A DNA stretch of 8,995 bases from Methanomicrobiales archaeon (GCA_012510335.1 JAAZIF010000165.1:1-8995); one strand, 5' to 3'. Shown: positions 1 to 6,174, counted from the first letter of the stretch. Notes: generated by a model not told the origin, from the sequence alone. Translations and numbers: made by a program.

Positions 1-171
1 ACTGCCGCATCGTCTCGGTTTTCTCGCGTGCTGCCGCGACCCCGACCTCGACCCGATCGGCGAGGGCGAAGAGGGCGTCGACCCGGCGGACGATCTCGTG
101 CTGTTCGGGGAGAGGGGGAAGTGCGACTGTTTTGAACTATCTTAAACGTAATTTTTCCGTGCAATGCCCAT
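1..171 (-). pseudogene. hsdS: Decayed hsdS 3' region (type I restriction specificity subunit), partial
   Basis: Read on the minus strand from 136 to the left edge, the frame gives FKTVALPPLPEQHEIVRRVD followed by ALFALADRVEVGVAAAREKT. This is the conserved boundary motif (LPPLPEQ) and the start of the long helix that follows a target-recognition domain in HsdS proteins. HsdS sets the DNA sequence recognised by the HsdR/HsdM complex. Just upstream the frame is closed by TAG at 137-139. In another frame, 145-171 reads MGIARKNYV and then TAA at 142-144. That resembles the 'G-x-A-x-x-N' stretch that normally sits about 11 residues before the LPPLPEQ block, so a one-base deletion plus a nonsense codon would explain the break. 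No target-recognition domain is readable further right. The conserved 3' part is a confident family call; the frameshift join is inference. The gene continues beyond the left edge, and no HsdM or HsdR is visible. Confidence 0.75.
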
Positions 172-790
172 GATATCCTCAGGGTGGAACCGCGCAGGAG
201 CCCCAAACTCTTGAGTACGGTGATCAGCCCTTGAAGAAAAGTCACCCGCAGAGACAATTGGTCTCGGCTCTTGCATCCTTGCAGCAGGTTTCATACAGGT
301 TTGCAGCACCTGTTGCAAAGATCAAACGGCCGAGAACAGCGCCGGTTCTACCAATACCTGTACAGATAGAGAGAAGTGTCTCTCTAAGTACTGAATTACA
401 GCAGAATACCCACACAGTCGCAGGCGCCGGTTCAGGGGTGAGTTGAGTGTGCGTGTGCGAAACCCGGAACAGTGTAAGTGATCCCGAAATACAGGCAATA
501 AGGGGCGAAAACACTCATCAAAGCCCTTTCTACCGGCCGTTCAGTGACGCCGCCTGCCGCAAGGTGGTGCAAAGTGGTGCAAAACCGGGGCCTGTGCTGC
601 AAGAGTCCCTGCCGGGGGCGCTCGATCACATCCTCATGACTGCAGACCCGGCCCCCGGAGGCGCTATCAGAACAGGTAAGCACGATCCCTTGGATGCACC
701 CATGGTTGACAGACCCCGAGAGTCAAGAGATCTCCATGAACATTCCAAAACCCCTTTCACGCTGAGCGTAAAGACCCTATACCACGTACC
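172..790. other. Gene-poor stretch, no convincing coding sequence
   Basis: Short open frames exist on both strands here, including a 50-codon minus frame ending at 142 and plus frames at 231-446 and 447-794. None has a recognisable family, a clear ribosome binding site or protein-like composition, and they overlap one another. The stretch holds an imperfect palindrome at 300-319 (TTTGCA...TGCAAA) and an exact tandem 10-base repeat at 564-583 (GTGGTGCAAA twice). It may be decayed DNA behind the broken hsdS plus the upstream region of the gene at 791. No clear TATA box could be placed at the expected distance from 791. Confidence 0.5.
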
Positions 791-1423
791 ATGAATGATA
801 AAACGACACACCGCTCCGACCGGGAGATCATATACCGATGGGCGGTTGCAGAGATCAATCCCGGCATAGCCCGTGTCCTCTCCGAGAAAGAACAGACATA
901 CCAGGAGAGAGACCGGTGCATCGGCATCTTCTACGTGGACCACGAGGAGGGGGTCACTTTCCGCATCCATCACCTCTGCCGGATCGAGCCCGGCCGGCTG
1001 CCGGAGATCACCACGAGCTTCGAGAACCACGGCGAGGGATTCATACTCCACTCCGATGACATGGGAGCATACACGCTCCTGTCGGATGGGGACGCAAGCG
1101 ATCTCGCGCTCCTCGAAGAGCAGAGGTGGCGCATCTACTACGAACCGGAACAGATTCAGGAAGTACGAAAGAGGACTGACCTCGACAGGTTCAGGGCACA
1201 GGGGTACTTCGACGATGTATCGGTGGTTCTGCTCTCAAAGGGCAGGGAGATTATCCCTGAAGGGGTCTGGGTCCGCCTGGAGAGACAGTCGGACGACGGC
1301 GCCACACTCCGGGGGATACTCTTAAACGAACCGTATTCGGACTTCGGCATGCACGAAGGGGATATGATCACGGTGCGCCTCGTCGAGGACGAGGAGGGGC
1401 GGTTCCTGGTCGCAGAGGTGTGA
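791..1423 (+). CDS. Uncharacterised 210-residue protein, DUF2314-like C-terminus
   Basis: I do not recognise the protein as a whole. It is hydrophilic and acidic, with no signal peptide or membrane segment, and is probably cytosolic. Residues 1-115 form a mixed alpha/beta region. Residues about 140-210 contain IPEGVWVRLE, then LRGILLNEPYSDFGMHEGD, then a final beta strand. The order 'VWV..., G-x-L-x-N-x-P, x-x-G-D' resembles the small DUF2314/DUF2185 beta-barrel domain, whose role is poorly defined and which occurs in immunity-like and regulatory proteins. That assignment is by pattern only. Codon use is GC-rich at third positions like the neighbouring genes, which supports a real gene. The ATG at 791 has no obvious Shine-Dalgarno sequence, so the message may be leaderless or the start may lie a little downstream. 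It converges on the shikimate-kinase-like gene across about 200 bases. Confidence 0.75.
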   Translation: MNDKTTHRSDREIIYRWAVAEINPGIARVLSEKEQTYQERDRCIGIFYVDHEEGVTFRIHHLCRIEPGRLPEITTSFENHGEGFILHSDDMGAYTLLSDGDASDLALLEEQRWRIYYEPEQIQEVRKRTDLDRFRAQGYFDDVSVVLLSKGREIIPEGVWVRLERQSDDGATLRGILLNEPYSDFGMHEGDMITVRLVEDEEGRFLVAEV

Positions 1424-1629
1424 CCGGTAGCGAGAGCAGAAATCATCAGCCGGGCCTATGCCAGGATAGAGGGAGGAGATCCGGGTCTTGTTCCGCACAC
1501 AGCACCTGAAATGGGTGCCGGGATCCTCCGGACCCCCGCTGCAAACCCCGGGGTACTTCCTTCCGGAGAGGCCGGACGGCGCCGGAGATGATCCGGCTGG
1601 CACCCCCGACAGTCGAGACCTCTGGCCCC

Positions 1630-2130
1630 TCACAGCGCCTCGATCAGATCCTCGACAACAGATTCAAGATCCTTTCCCCGGCACGCGATGGTGATATCGG
1701 CGTACCGCTCATACAACGGTATGCGCTCATCATACATCTCGCGGAGACCCTGGCCCGGGAGGAGGACGATTCCCCGGGTTGTTATGTTCTTGAGCCTCGC
1801 CTCCATCTCGGCATAGGGAACCTCCAGGTACACGATCACCCCTCCCGCCTTCAGGTGTGCCATCGCTTCCTCGCTGTACACCACGCTACCGCCCGTCGCG
1901 ATAACCACACGCCGGGGATGGAGGGAGAGGATCGTCTCCTCTTCGATCCGCCTGAAGGCATCCGGCCCATCTTCGTTGAGGATCTCCTGAAGCATCCTCC
2001 CGGCCCTCTCCTGGATCAGGAGATCCGTATCGACAAACCGCATACCGAGGGCTTTTGCAAGGACGACGCCCACGGTGCTCTTCCCCGCGCCGGGCATGCC
2101 GATGAGGACGATGTTTTTGTGGTGATGCAT
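1630..2130 (-). CDS. aroK: Shikimate kinase-like P-loop kinase (bacterial AroK/AroL fold)
   Basis: Predicted to phosphorylate the 3-hydroxyl of shikimate with ATP, the fifth step of the chorismate pathway, in the cytosol. The length of 166 residues is normal for the family. Visible sites are the Walker A loop GMPGAGKST (11-19), the acidic pair in DTD (34-36), Arg60 in FRRIEEE (shikimate contact), the Gly-Gly pair at 80-81 (ATGGS), the lid arginine at 119 (TTRGIVLL) and Arg136 in YDERIPLYERYAD. Family members usually read R-P-L in the lid; here it is R-G-I, so this belongs to a divergent subgroup and could act on another small alcohol. Many archaea instead use an unrelated GHMP-type shikimate kinase. 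The minus-strand start at 2130 is preceded by AGGGGG about five bases upstream, a fair ribosome binding site. No other aro gene is in view. Confidence 0.85.
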   Translation of the reverse strand: MHHHKNIVLIGMPGAGKSTVGVVLAKALGMRFVDTDLLIQERAGRMLQEILNEDGPDAFRRIEEETILSLHPRRVVIATGGSVVYSEEAMAHLKAGGVIVYLEVPYAEMEARLKNITTRGIVLLPGQGLREMYDERIPLYERYADITIACRGKDLESVVEDLIEAL

Positions 2131-2225
2131 GCTGCCCCCTGGACTCTGTTGATACGTTAGTGGGATTTTGAGGGAGAAGAAGGTTGTTTAAACGTGGGGT
2201 TGCCCGGGTTTACCGGCCTCAGAGA

Positions 2226-2345
2226 TCATCGCGGGGGGAACGATGGGCGAGGGAATCGGCGGGGCGAAACCCCGGCCTCCTCCCCGTGGCGCCAGATCAC
2301 AGGCTCGATCGCTTCCGCAAACGATGCCGCAGAGGTTATCCTGCC
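2226..2345 (-). pseudogene. Remnant copy of the 3' end of the CDF/NifX-domain gene
   Basis: On the minus strand this piece reads RITSAASFAEAIEPVI, then WRHGEEAG. It aligns without gaps to the extreme C-terminus of the CDF protein encoded at 4910-6160 (RLTDAATLAEAIEDVI, GRPGEEAG). At nucleotide level roughly three quarters to four fifths of 80 or so positions agree by eye (2262-2345 against 4914-4999). The likeness continues a few bases past the CDF stop codon, which is TCG rather than TCA here, so the frame runs on to a stop at 2226. Upstream it is closed by TAA and TAG at about 2346-2351. No transporter part remains. It is either a partial duplication linked to an insertion event or the tail of a lost paralogue. 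Confidence 0.7.
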
Positions 2346-2411
2346 CTATTAAGAACTTCCTGAAGATATTCGGGGGGAGTTCAACAAAGCGTGTTTTTCA
2401 TATCAGGGGAT

Positions 2412-3551
2412 TTATAAGACATCCCTCAACACCGGGATTTTGCGGAAGACAAAGTATGTCGCTGCAAAGCATATTGGAACGCAAACGACGCAGAGCAGGA
2501 GCCATTTAACAACCGGGTACAATACAACCGGGATGAACAGTAGAGTGACTGCAACGATGATCGGAGGGTGAAACATATAAACCGCAAACGCATTTTCTGA
2601 CAATACCTTTATCAACCTGCTCTGGCGGTTGAGTCTCTCCCTGAAGACGGTGATCAGCCCGATACTCATGGCAACCGCTACAAAGGATTCCCATACCGAA
2701 TATCCCGCACTCTGCCAGGTCAGCCCCCCCAGAAGGGCGGTCGTGTTTCCGCTTTCGGTGATCGCTACTATCAATGCCAGCCAGGCGGCGAAACCCAGGA
2801 CAATGCCGCTGATCAACCATCTTTTCCCGGTTCGATAGCTAATCCTGGCGAACAGATCGTTTCTGTAAGATACGATACCCATGCTGAAAAGGGTGATATA
2901 CGAGGCGAAATAACAGAACTGGAAGTTCAGGACGCTTGTCCCGATCGGCTGGACGATCCGGATCAGAAAGGCGGAAACAGAAATAATCAGAATGAGAAGG
3001 ACTGCCCGGGCAAAAGACGGCTCGAGCCGTTTCCTATTAGAGTCGGGAGCTGGATTGCGGTCCATCAGGCGCAGCAAAGCGTAAATCAGCGAAAAGGAAA
3101 AGAGCGCCGCTGCGAACCACATCACCCCGGTTCCTGAAAGAAAGCCAAGAAAGCTAAAACCGATCCACGGATTGTCGAGTTCGATGTATTCGATGAACGG
3201 TGTTACGGTCACCATATAGATCAGCGTGGGGATGATCAGGCGCCTGAACCTCTCTCCGACAAACGGGCCGAACCCTCTCCGGCCGAAGCTCCCTGCGACA
3301 AAATAGCCGGCGATCAGAAACAGGAGCCCGAGAAAGTATGCCTGTTGAAAGGCTAGATAGAATAAGAACCAGATAGTGGATAACGTGTCCAACTGCGTGT
3401 TTGCAATGTAGTACCAACTGCCAAAGCCGCTGTACGTCACCGCCAGATGATGCATGACAACAAACACGATGACCATCAGTCTCAGATTGTCGATGTAAAG
3501 GAGCCGCTTGTTTACGTTCCTCCTTTTATTATGGGTTGGGACAGCTATCAA
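2412..3551 (-). CDS. Membrane acyltransferase, acyltransferase-3 family
   Basis: A polytopic membrane protein of about 379 residues, with roughly ten hydrophobic segments from residue 23 to 372. Members of this family move acetyl or other acyl groups across or at the membrane onto sugars, glycans or lipids; the substrate here is unknown. The N-terminal signature is present: Arg-Leu-Leu-Tyr-Ile-Asp-Asn-Leu-Arg (16-24), then VVMHH (31-35) and TYSGFGSWYY (39-48), matching the 'R-x-x-x-I-D-x-L-R ... H' pattern in which the Arg and His are conserved. Length is normal. The longest frame uses TTG at 3551. A strong AAAGGAGG lies inside the frame just before NKRLLYIDNLR, where relatives often start, but only a GTA codon follows it, so the start is uncertain. 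It stands alone, between the CDF remnant and the integrase scar, and may be cargo of the integrated element. Confidence 0.85.
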   Translation of the reverse strand: MIAVPTHNKRRNVNKRLLYIDNLRLMVIVFVVMHHLAVTYSGFGSWYYIANTQLDTLSTIWFLFYLAFQQAYFLGLLFLIAGYFVAGSFGRRGFGPFVGERFRRLIIPTLIYMVTVTPFIEYIELDNPWIGFSFLGFLSGTGVMWFAAALFSFSLIYALLRLMDRNPAPDSNRKRLEPSFARAVLLILIISVSAFLIRIVQPIGTSVLNFQFCYFASYITLFSMGIVSYRNDLFARISYRTGKRWLISGIVLGFAAWLALIVAITESGNTTALLGGLTWQSAGYSVWESFVAVAMSIGLITVFRERLNRQSRLIKVLSENAFAVYMFHPPIIVAVTLLFIPVVLYPVVKWLLLCVVCVPICFAATYFVFRKIPVLRDVL

Positions 3552-3626
3552 CTGATGATCTCACTTCCACTTCGCGATTGTCTTTTCTGGAACTGTTGGC
3601 CTTGGTTTGGCGCATTTCCGGGAATG

Positions 3627-4007
3627 CTACCATGCGGCTCCATTTATATGGAGTAGACTGAGTTGAAGAGCATCACCCTGCAATATGAAAAAGGTAATTG
3701 CATAGGTGCTGAGTCTGGCGCCCGAAGCCCAGAAATACATAAATTTCCCATACATCACTTGGGTTTGCTTGTCTCCGTGAGCGCTCAGGCTTTTCGGCTT
3801 GCAGATACGGCGCTCTCCCGTGAGGTACCGGTCTACGGCAGAGATGTGGGTCTGAGCATTCTTCTCTGAGACCTTCTTGGTGATCCACGGTACGAACTCA
3901 GTACGGTGCTATGCATAGAGGGTCTGTAAATTTGAGGCAGTAGAACCCCAAAAATCAGAATCCGCCTTCACACGGCGAAGATCGCCAGTTCGAATCTGGC
4001 CGGGCCC
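3627..4007 (-). pseudogene. SSV-type archaeal integrase remnant (tyrosine recombinase), att-overlapping N-terminal part
   Basis: The minus strand reads from inside the tRNA fragment as GPGQIRTGDLRRVKADSDFW, then GSTASNLQTLYA, an amber TAG at 3909-3911, then HRTEFVPWITKKVSEKN and AQTHISAVDRYLTGERRI, with KPKSL soon after. Residues encoded by an antisense tRNA 3' end (IRTGDLRRVKA) followed by a helical 'F-x-x-W-I-x-K-K-V-S-E-K-N-A ... D-R-Y-L' stretch are what one expects from SSV-type integrases of methanogens, whose attP lies inside the gene. The second part matches the start of a core-binding domain. The frame closes at 3627 before any catalytic Arg/His/Tyr region, and a TAA lies upstream in frame near 4018 with no start codon before the att segment. 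Family identification is from remembered patterns, not a search. The gene is dead: no start, a nonsense codon and loss of the catalytic domain. Confidence 0.65.
3638..3653 (-). promoter_or_regulatory. Possible TATA box / small hairpin upstream of the acyltransferase gene
   Basis: On the minus strand this reads CTCCATATAAATGGAG. TATAAA (3648-3643) could serve as a TATA box, with a start near 3618 and a leader of about 65 bases before the TTG start at 3551. The same bases form a perfect six-pair hairpin with a four-base loop. The purine-rich BRE expected just upstream is poor, so this is tentative. Confidence 0.25.
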
Positions 4008-4008
4008 A
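3961..4008 (+). other. tRNA-Val(CAC) 3' part: attachment-site (att) remnant
   Basis: This is the 3' part of a tRNA with no 5' half. The anticodon stem is CCGCC (3962-3966). The loop TTCACAC (3967-3973) gives anticodon CAC, valine. The stem returns as GGCGA (3974-3978), with the outermost pair mismatched. The variable loop is AGATC, the T arm GCCAG-TTCGAAT-CTGGC (3984-4000), the acceptor 3' strand CGGGCCC (4001-4007) and the discriminator A4008. No GGGCCCG acceptor strand or D arm precedes it, so it cannot be a functional tRNA or an intron-split one in this window. A 3'-only tRNA copy is the classic product of integration into a tRNA gene. An intact tRNA-Val is expected at the other end of the element. 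Confidence 0.85.
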
Positions 4009-4160
4009 TGATTGTTGATTTATTCCGCAGCATTTTGCTGTTTAACCACTTTTTGGCTGAATCTGACATTGACTGGCTTGCCCCATTTAAGGATCTCCAC
4101 TTAAGAGATGCCGGGGTGATTATTCTTCACTCCGTATAGGCAGGAGGCCCCGGCCAACAG

Positions 4161-4859
4161 GTGCGGGGAGGAATGCCGTCTGCCTGTCCCGGAATTGCCT
4201 TCAGGCGATCCCCGTACACTTTCACCCCGCATGGCAACGCACGGTTGCAGAGCATCAAAGATAAGCAGGGTATTTCGGGCATCACAAAGCGGCAGGCCCG
4301 GTTGCTGAAGAGGTGGGACTGCCGGATCACCGAGGCGCTGAACCGATACGCGAACTGGATCGTGAACTATGCTATCCAGCACCGGATCGGCACCGTGATC
4401 CTGCCCCGATGGGGCGGGATCAAAGACAAAATCAACCACGGCCGGCGGGGAAACCAGAACTTCGTGCAGGTGCCTTACCACAAGTTTCGGCAAAAACTGA
4501 AGAGCAACTGCGAGTTGTACGGGATCCGGTTCGACAATACTCACTCGGAAGCCTACACGTCGCAGGTCGATGCTCTCGCTCTCGATCCGATCAAGAAACC
4601 GCCCTGCGGCAGGAAGCGGAGGGTCAAGAGGGGGCTGTACCAGAGTGCTCTGGGTATCCTGATCAACGCCGACGTGAACGGCGCGCTGAACCATTTGCGA
4701 AAAGTAGCCGGTGATTCCGTGATTCGGCGGATAATCGGTAGGGGCCGCGTCAACCGGCCCGTGCGAATAAGGACGGCCTTTGAAGAGTCAGCCTTCGCAC
4801 ACATCAAATTGCAGCCCGGTGCCCCGCAAGGGGCTACGGCCGCAAGCCCCACCCTTTAG
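4161..4859 (+). pseudogene. tnpB: TnpB, N-terminally truncated (RNA-guided nuclease of IS605-type element)
   Basis: TnpB is an RNA-guided DNA nuclease that uses an omega-RNA from the element's right end. This frame has 232 residues where the family usually has about 370-420. The retained part is the C-terminal half: a helical stretch (42-74), TVILPRWGGIK (78-88), NFVQVPYHKFRQKL (100-113), SEAYTSQVDALALD (129-142), GRKRRVKRGLYQS (150-162) and INADVNGALNHLRK (168-181). Asp171 is the RuvC-III acid. Glu130 sits in EAYTS, while the usual RuvC-II position (around 80-82) has no acid, as in TnpB groups with a relocated glutamate. The RuvC-I aspartate and all upstream domains are missing; residues 1-29 do not look like TnpB. 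The stop codon lies in the right-end hairpin loop. It is most likely inactive. Confidence 0.8.
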
Positions 4860-4874
4860 GGTGGGTTAGTTGAC
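4740..4874 (+). ncRNA. Putative omega-RNA / right-end RNA of the IS605-type element
   Basis: The 3' end of tnpB and the element end carry two hairpins in tandem: GCCCC-GCAA-GGGGC (4821-4834) and CCCACCC-TTTA-GGGTGGG (4848-4865). In characterised TnpB systems this region is transcribed and processed into the omega-RNA, with the guide taken from the flank just past the right end. By that rule the guide would start near 4875. The upstream limit given here is approximate, and with tnpB truncated the RNA may no longer be used. Confidence 0.4.
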
Positions 4875-4909
4875 ACCTGCAGGAATTCCGATAGTGCCTC
4901 CCCGTGGGA

Positions 4910-6160
4910 TCAGCGGGCCGGAGCGCCGGCCTCCTCCCCGGGGCGCCCGATCACATCCTCGATCGCCTCTGCAAGCGTCGCCGCATCGGTTAACCTCATC
5001 TCGACCCCCGACGCCTCGAACGCGTAACCGATCCCCCTCCCCGAGAGCGAATGAGACATGAGAAGGATATCGATCTTCTGTGCGAGCAGCATCTCCGCTA
5101 TATGTATCCCTTTTCGTTCTTCTGCATCCGTGAAGGGGTTAGAGATGATATCCTGCCGCTCGACGCGGTTTTCTCTTGTATCGATATCGAATATAGCGAA
5201 ATACGGGGCATCCCCGAAGTTACCGCTGATCCGGCCCTCCCGGTCCTGGAGCGGCACAGCATACCGGAGATGCATCCTCTCCTCGGGCTCGTAGTGGATG
5301 ACGACCCGCTCGACATTCTGGATCTGGCGTTGTATGGTCTCCTCGATTCGGTCACTCGCCTGGTGCGCCTCCTTGAGGTCCGGTGTCGCCATCTCGATCA
5401 CCGCCTCGACGAATATGTAACGCCCGGAGTTGCGCCCCGTGACGCTCCTGATGCGGCTCACCGTCGGGTCTGACAGGATGATGCTACGGATCTCGCTTAG
5501 CGTGTCGTAGTCGACCGAGGCATCAAGGAGGGGCTTCATGCTATCCTTCAGTATATCCCAGCCCGCCCGGACGATGAAGAGGGCAACGATGAAGGCCGCG
5601 ATCCGGTCCAGGGGTATGCCGAAGAACTGGCCGAGGAGTGCAAAGAATACAACCGAAGAGGAGAGGACATCCATCTGGTGTTGCCTCCCGTCAGCGATCA
5701 GGCCCGGCGAGTTGTACTTCCGCCCCACGTTCACCTGGTACGTGCCGAGTATGAAAGGCACCGGGATGAAGCCGGCGACGATGAGGAGAACCCATCCACC
5801 GTAAGGCTGCGCGGTGATATCGCCTGTCACCGCCTCCATCGCGATCTCAAAAGCGGTGAAGAAGATGAGGAGGGAGATGATCACCGCGACGACGTTCTCG
5901 ACCTTGTAGAGCCCGTAAGGAAAGTCCCGGCGCTTGCGTGTGGAGAGGAGAATTCCTGCGATCAGCGCAAGCGAGGCGACGACATCCACGAACGAGTGGA
6001 TGCCATCCGCGCGGAGGGCAAGGCTCCCCGAGTAGACCGAGAGGGCCAGTTTTGCAACGACCAGCCCGATGTTGACGACAAGGGAGAGGAGGGCGACACG
6101 CAGGATGATGGACTCCGGCGCCCGAACAGGTTCTGCTGCCTCCTGCACTCTACTCTCCAT
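4910..6160 (-). CDS. CDF-family cation efflux transporter with C-terminal NifX-like domain
   Basis: A 416-residue inner-membrane metal/proton antiporter of the cation diffusion facilitator family, expected to export divalent metal (Zn, Mn, Fe or Co; not decidable here). About six membrane segments fall at 18-43, 46-72, 87-111, 123-143, 165-182 and 184-202. The TM2 metal site reads H55-S-F-V-D59 in ADGIHSFVD. At TM5, ADGRQHQMD puts Gln160 where relatives usually have His, with His161 next to it and Asp164 kept. A cytoplasmic regulatory fold (about 210-295) follows. Residues 298-405 then look like the NifX/NifB dinitrogenase cofactor domain (GRISGNFGDAPYFAIFDID, KIDILLMSHSLSGRGIGYAF), which in other proteins binds Fe-S or FeMo-co precursors. 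The start at 6160 has GAGGCGATC nine to fifteen bases upstream. It is transcribed divergently from the C39-like gene. Confidence 0.92.
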   Translation of the reverse strand: MESRVQEAAEPVRAPESIILRVALLSLVVNIGLVVAKLALSVYSGSLALRADGIHSFVDVVASLALIAGILLSTRKRRDFPYGLYKVENVVAVIISLLIFFTAFEIAMEAVTGDITAQPYGGWVLLIVAGFIPVPFILGTYQVNVGRKYNSPGLIADGRQHQMDVLSSSVVFFALLGQFFGIPLDRIAAFIVALFIVRAGWDILKDSMKPLLDASVDYDTLSEIRSIILSDPTVSRIRSVTGRNSGRYIFVEAVIEMATPDLKEAHQASDRIEETIQRQIQNVERVVIHYEPEERMHLRYAVPLQDREGRISGNFGDAPYFAIFDIDTRENRVERQDIISNPFTDAEERKGIHIAEMLLAQKIDILLMSHSLSGRGIGYAFEASGVEMRLTDAATLAEAIEDVIGRPGEEAGAPAR

Positions 6161-6162
6161 AT

Positions 6163-6174
6163 CAGATCGCCTCT
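6163..6174 (-). promoter_or_regulatory. Ribosome binding site of the CDF gene
   Basis: The minus strand reads GAGGCGATCTGAT before the ATG at 6160. It matches most of the archaeal anti-16S consensus GGAGGTGATC at suitable spacing and supports this start. Confidence 0.55.

Larger units (their letters stand above)
4093..4874 (+). mobile_element. IS200/IS605-group element remnant (tnpB only, 5' deleted)
   Basis: The element holds a truncated tnpB and a well-formed right end: the hairpin CCCACCC-TTTA-GGGTGGG (4848-4865) followed by TTAGTTGAC. No tnpA (Y1 transposase) is present. A possible left-end hairpin, ATCTC-CACTTAA-GAGAT (4093-4109), lies 20 bases after a TTGAC at 4069-4073. TTGAC-like pentamers are typical insertion targets of this group, but the exact left boundary is not proven. 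The element sits within about 90 bases of the tRNA-Val att remnant. Confidence 0.55.

Noticed and set aside
142..294. A 50-codon minus-strand frame beginning MKPAARMQEP and ending IARKNYV.
   Set aside because: It looks fairly protein-like, but its end fits better as the out-of-frame piece of the broken hsdS, and it has no family or convincing ribosome binding site.
447..794. A 115-codon plus-strand frame just before the gene at 791.
   Set aside because: Low-complexity composition typical of chance frames in GC-rich DNA, no recognisable domain, and it overlaps frames on the other strand.
1588..2160. Long plus-strand frame opposite the shikimate-kinase-like gene.
   Set aside because: Antisense shadow of a gene with clear catalytic motifs.
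3909..3911. The amber codon in the integrase frame as a pyrrolysine codon.
   Set aside because: The gene also lacks a start and its catalytic domain, and nothing here suggests a pyrrolysine-using organism; simple decay explains it.
3900..4008. A complete or intron-containing tRNA-Val gene.
   Set aside because: No acceptor 5' strand or D arm is present upstream; only the part from the anticodon arm to the 3' end exists.
4101..4694. Long minus-strand frame opposite tnpB.
   Set aside because: Shadow frame; the plus strand shows clear TnpB motifs.
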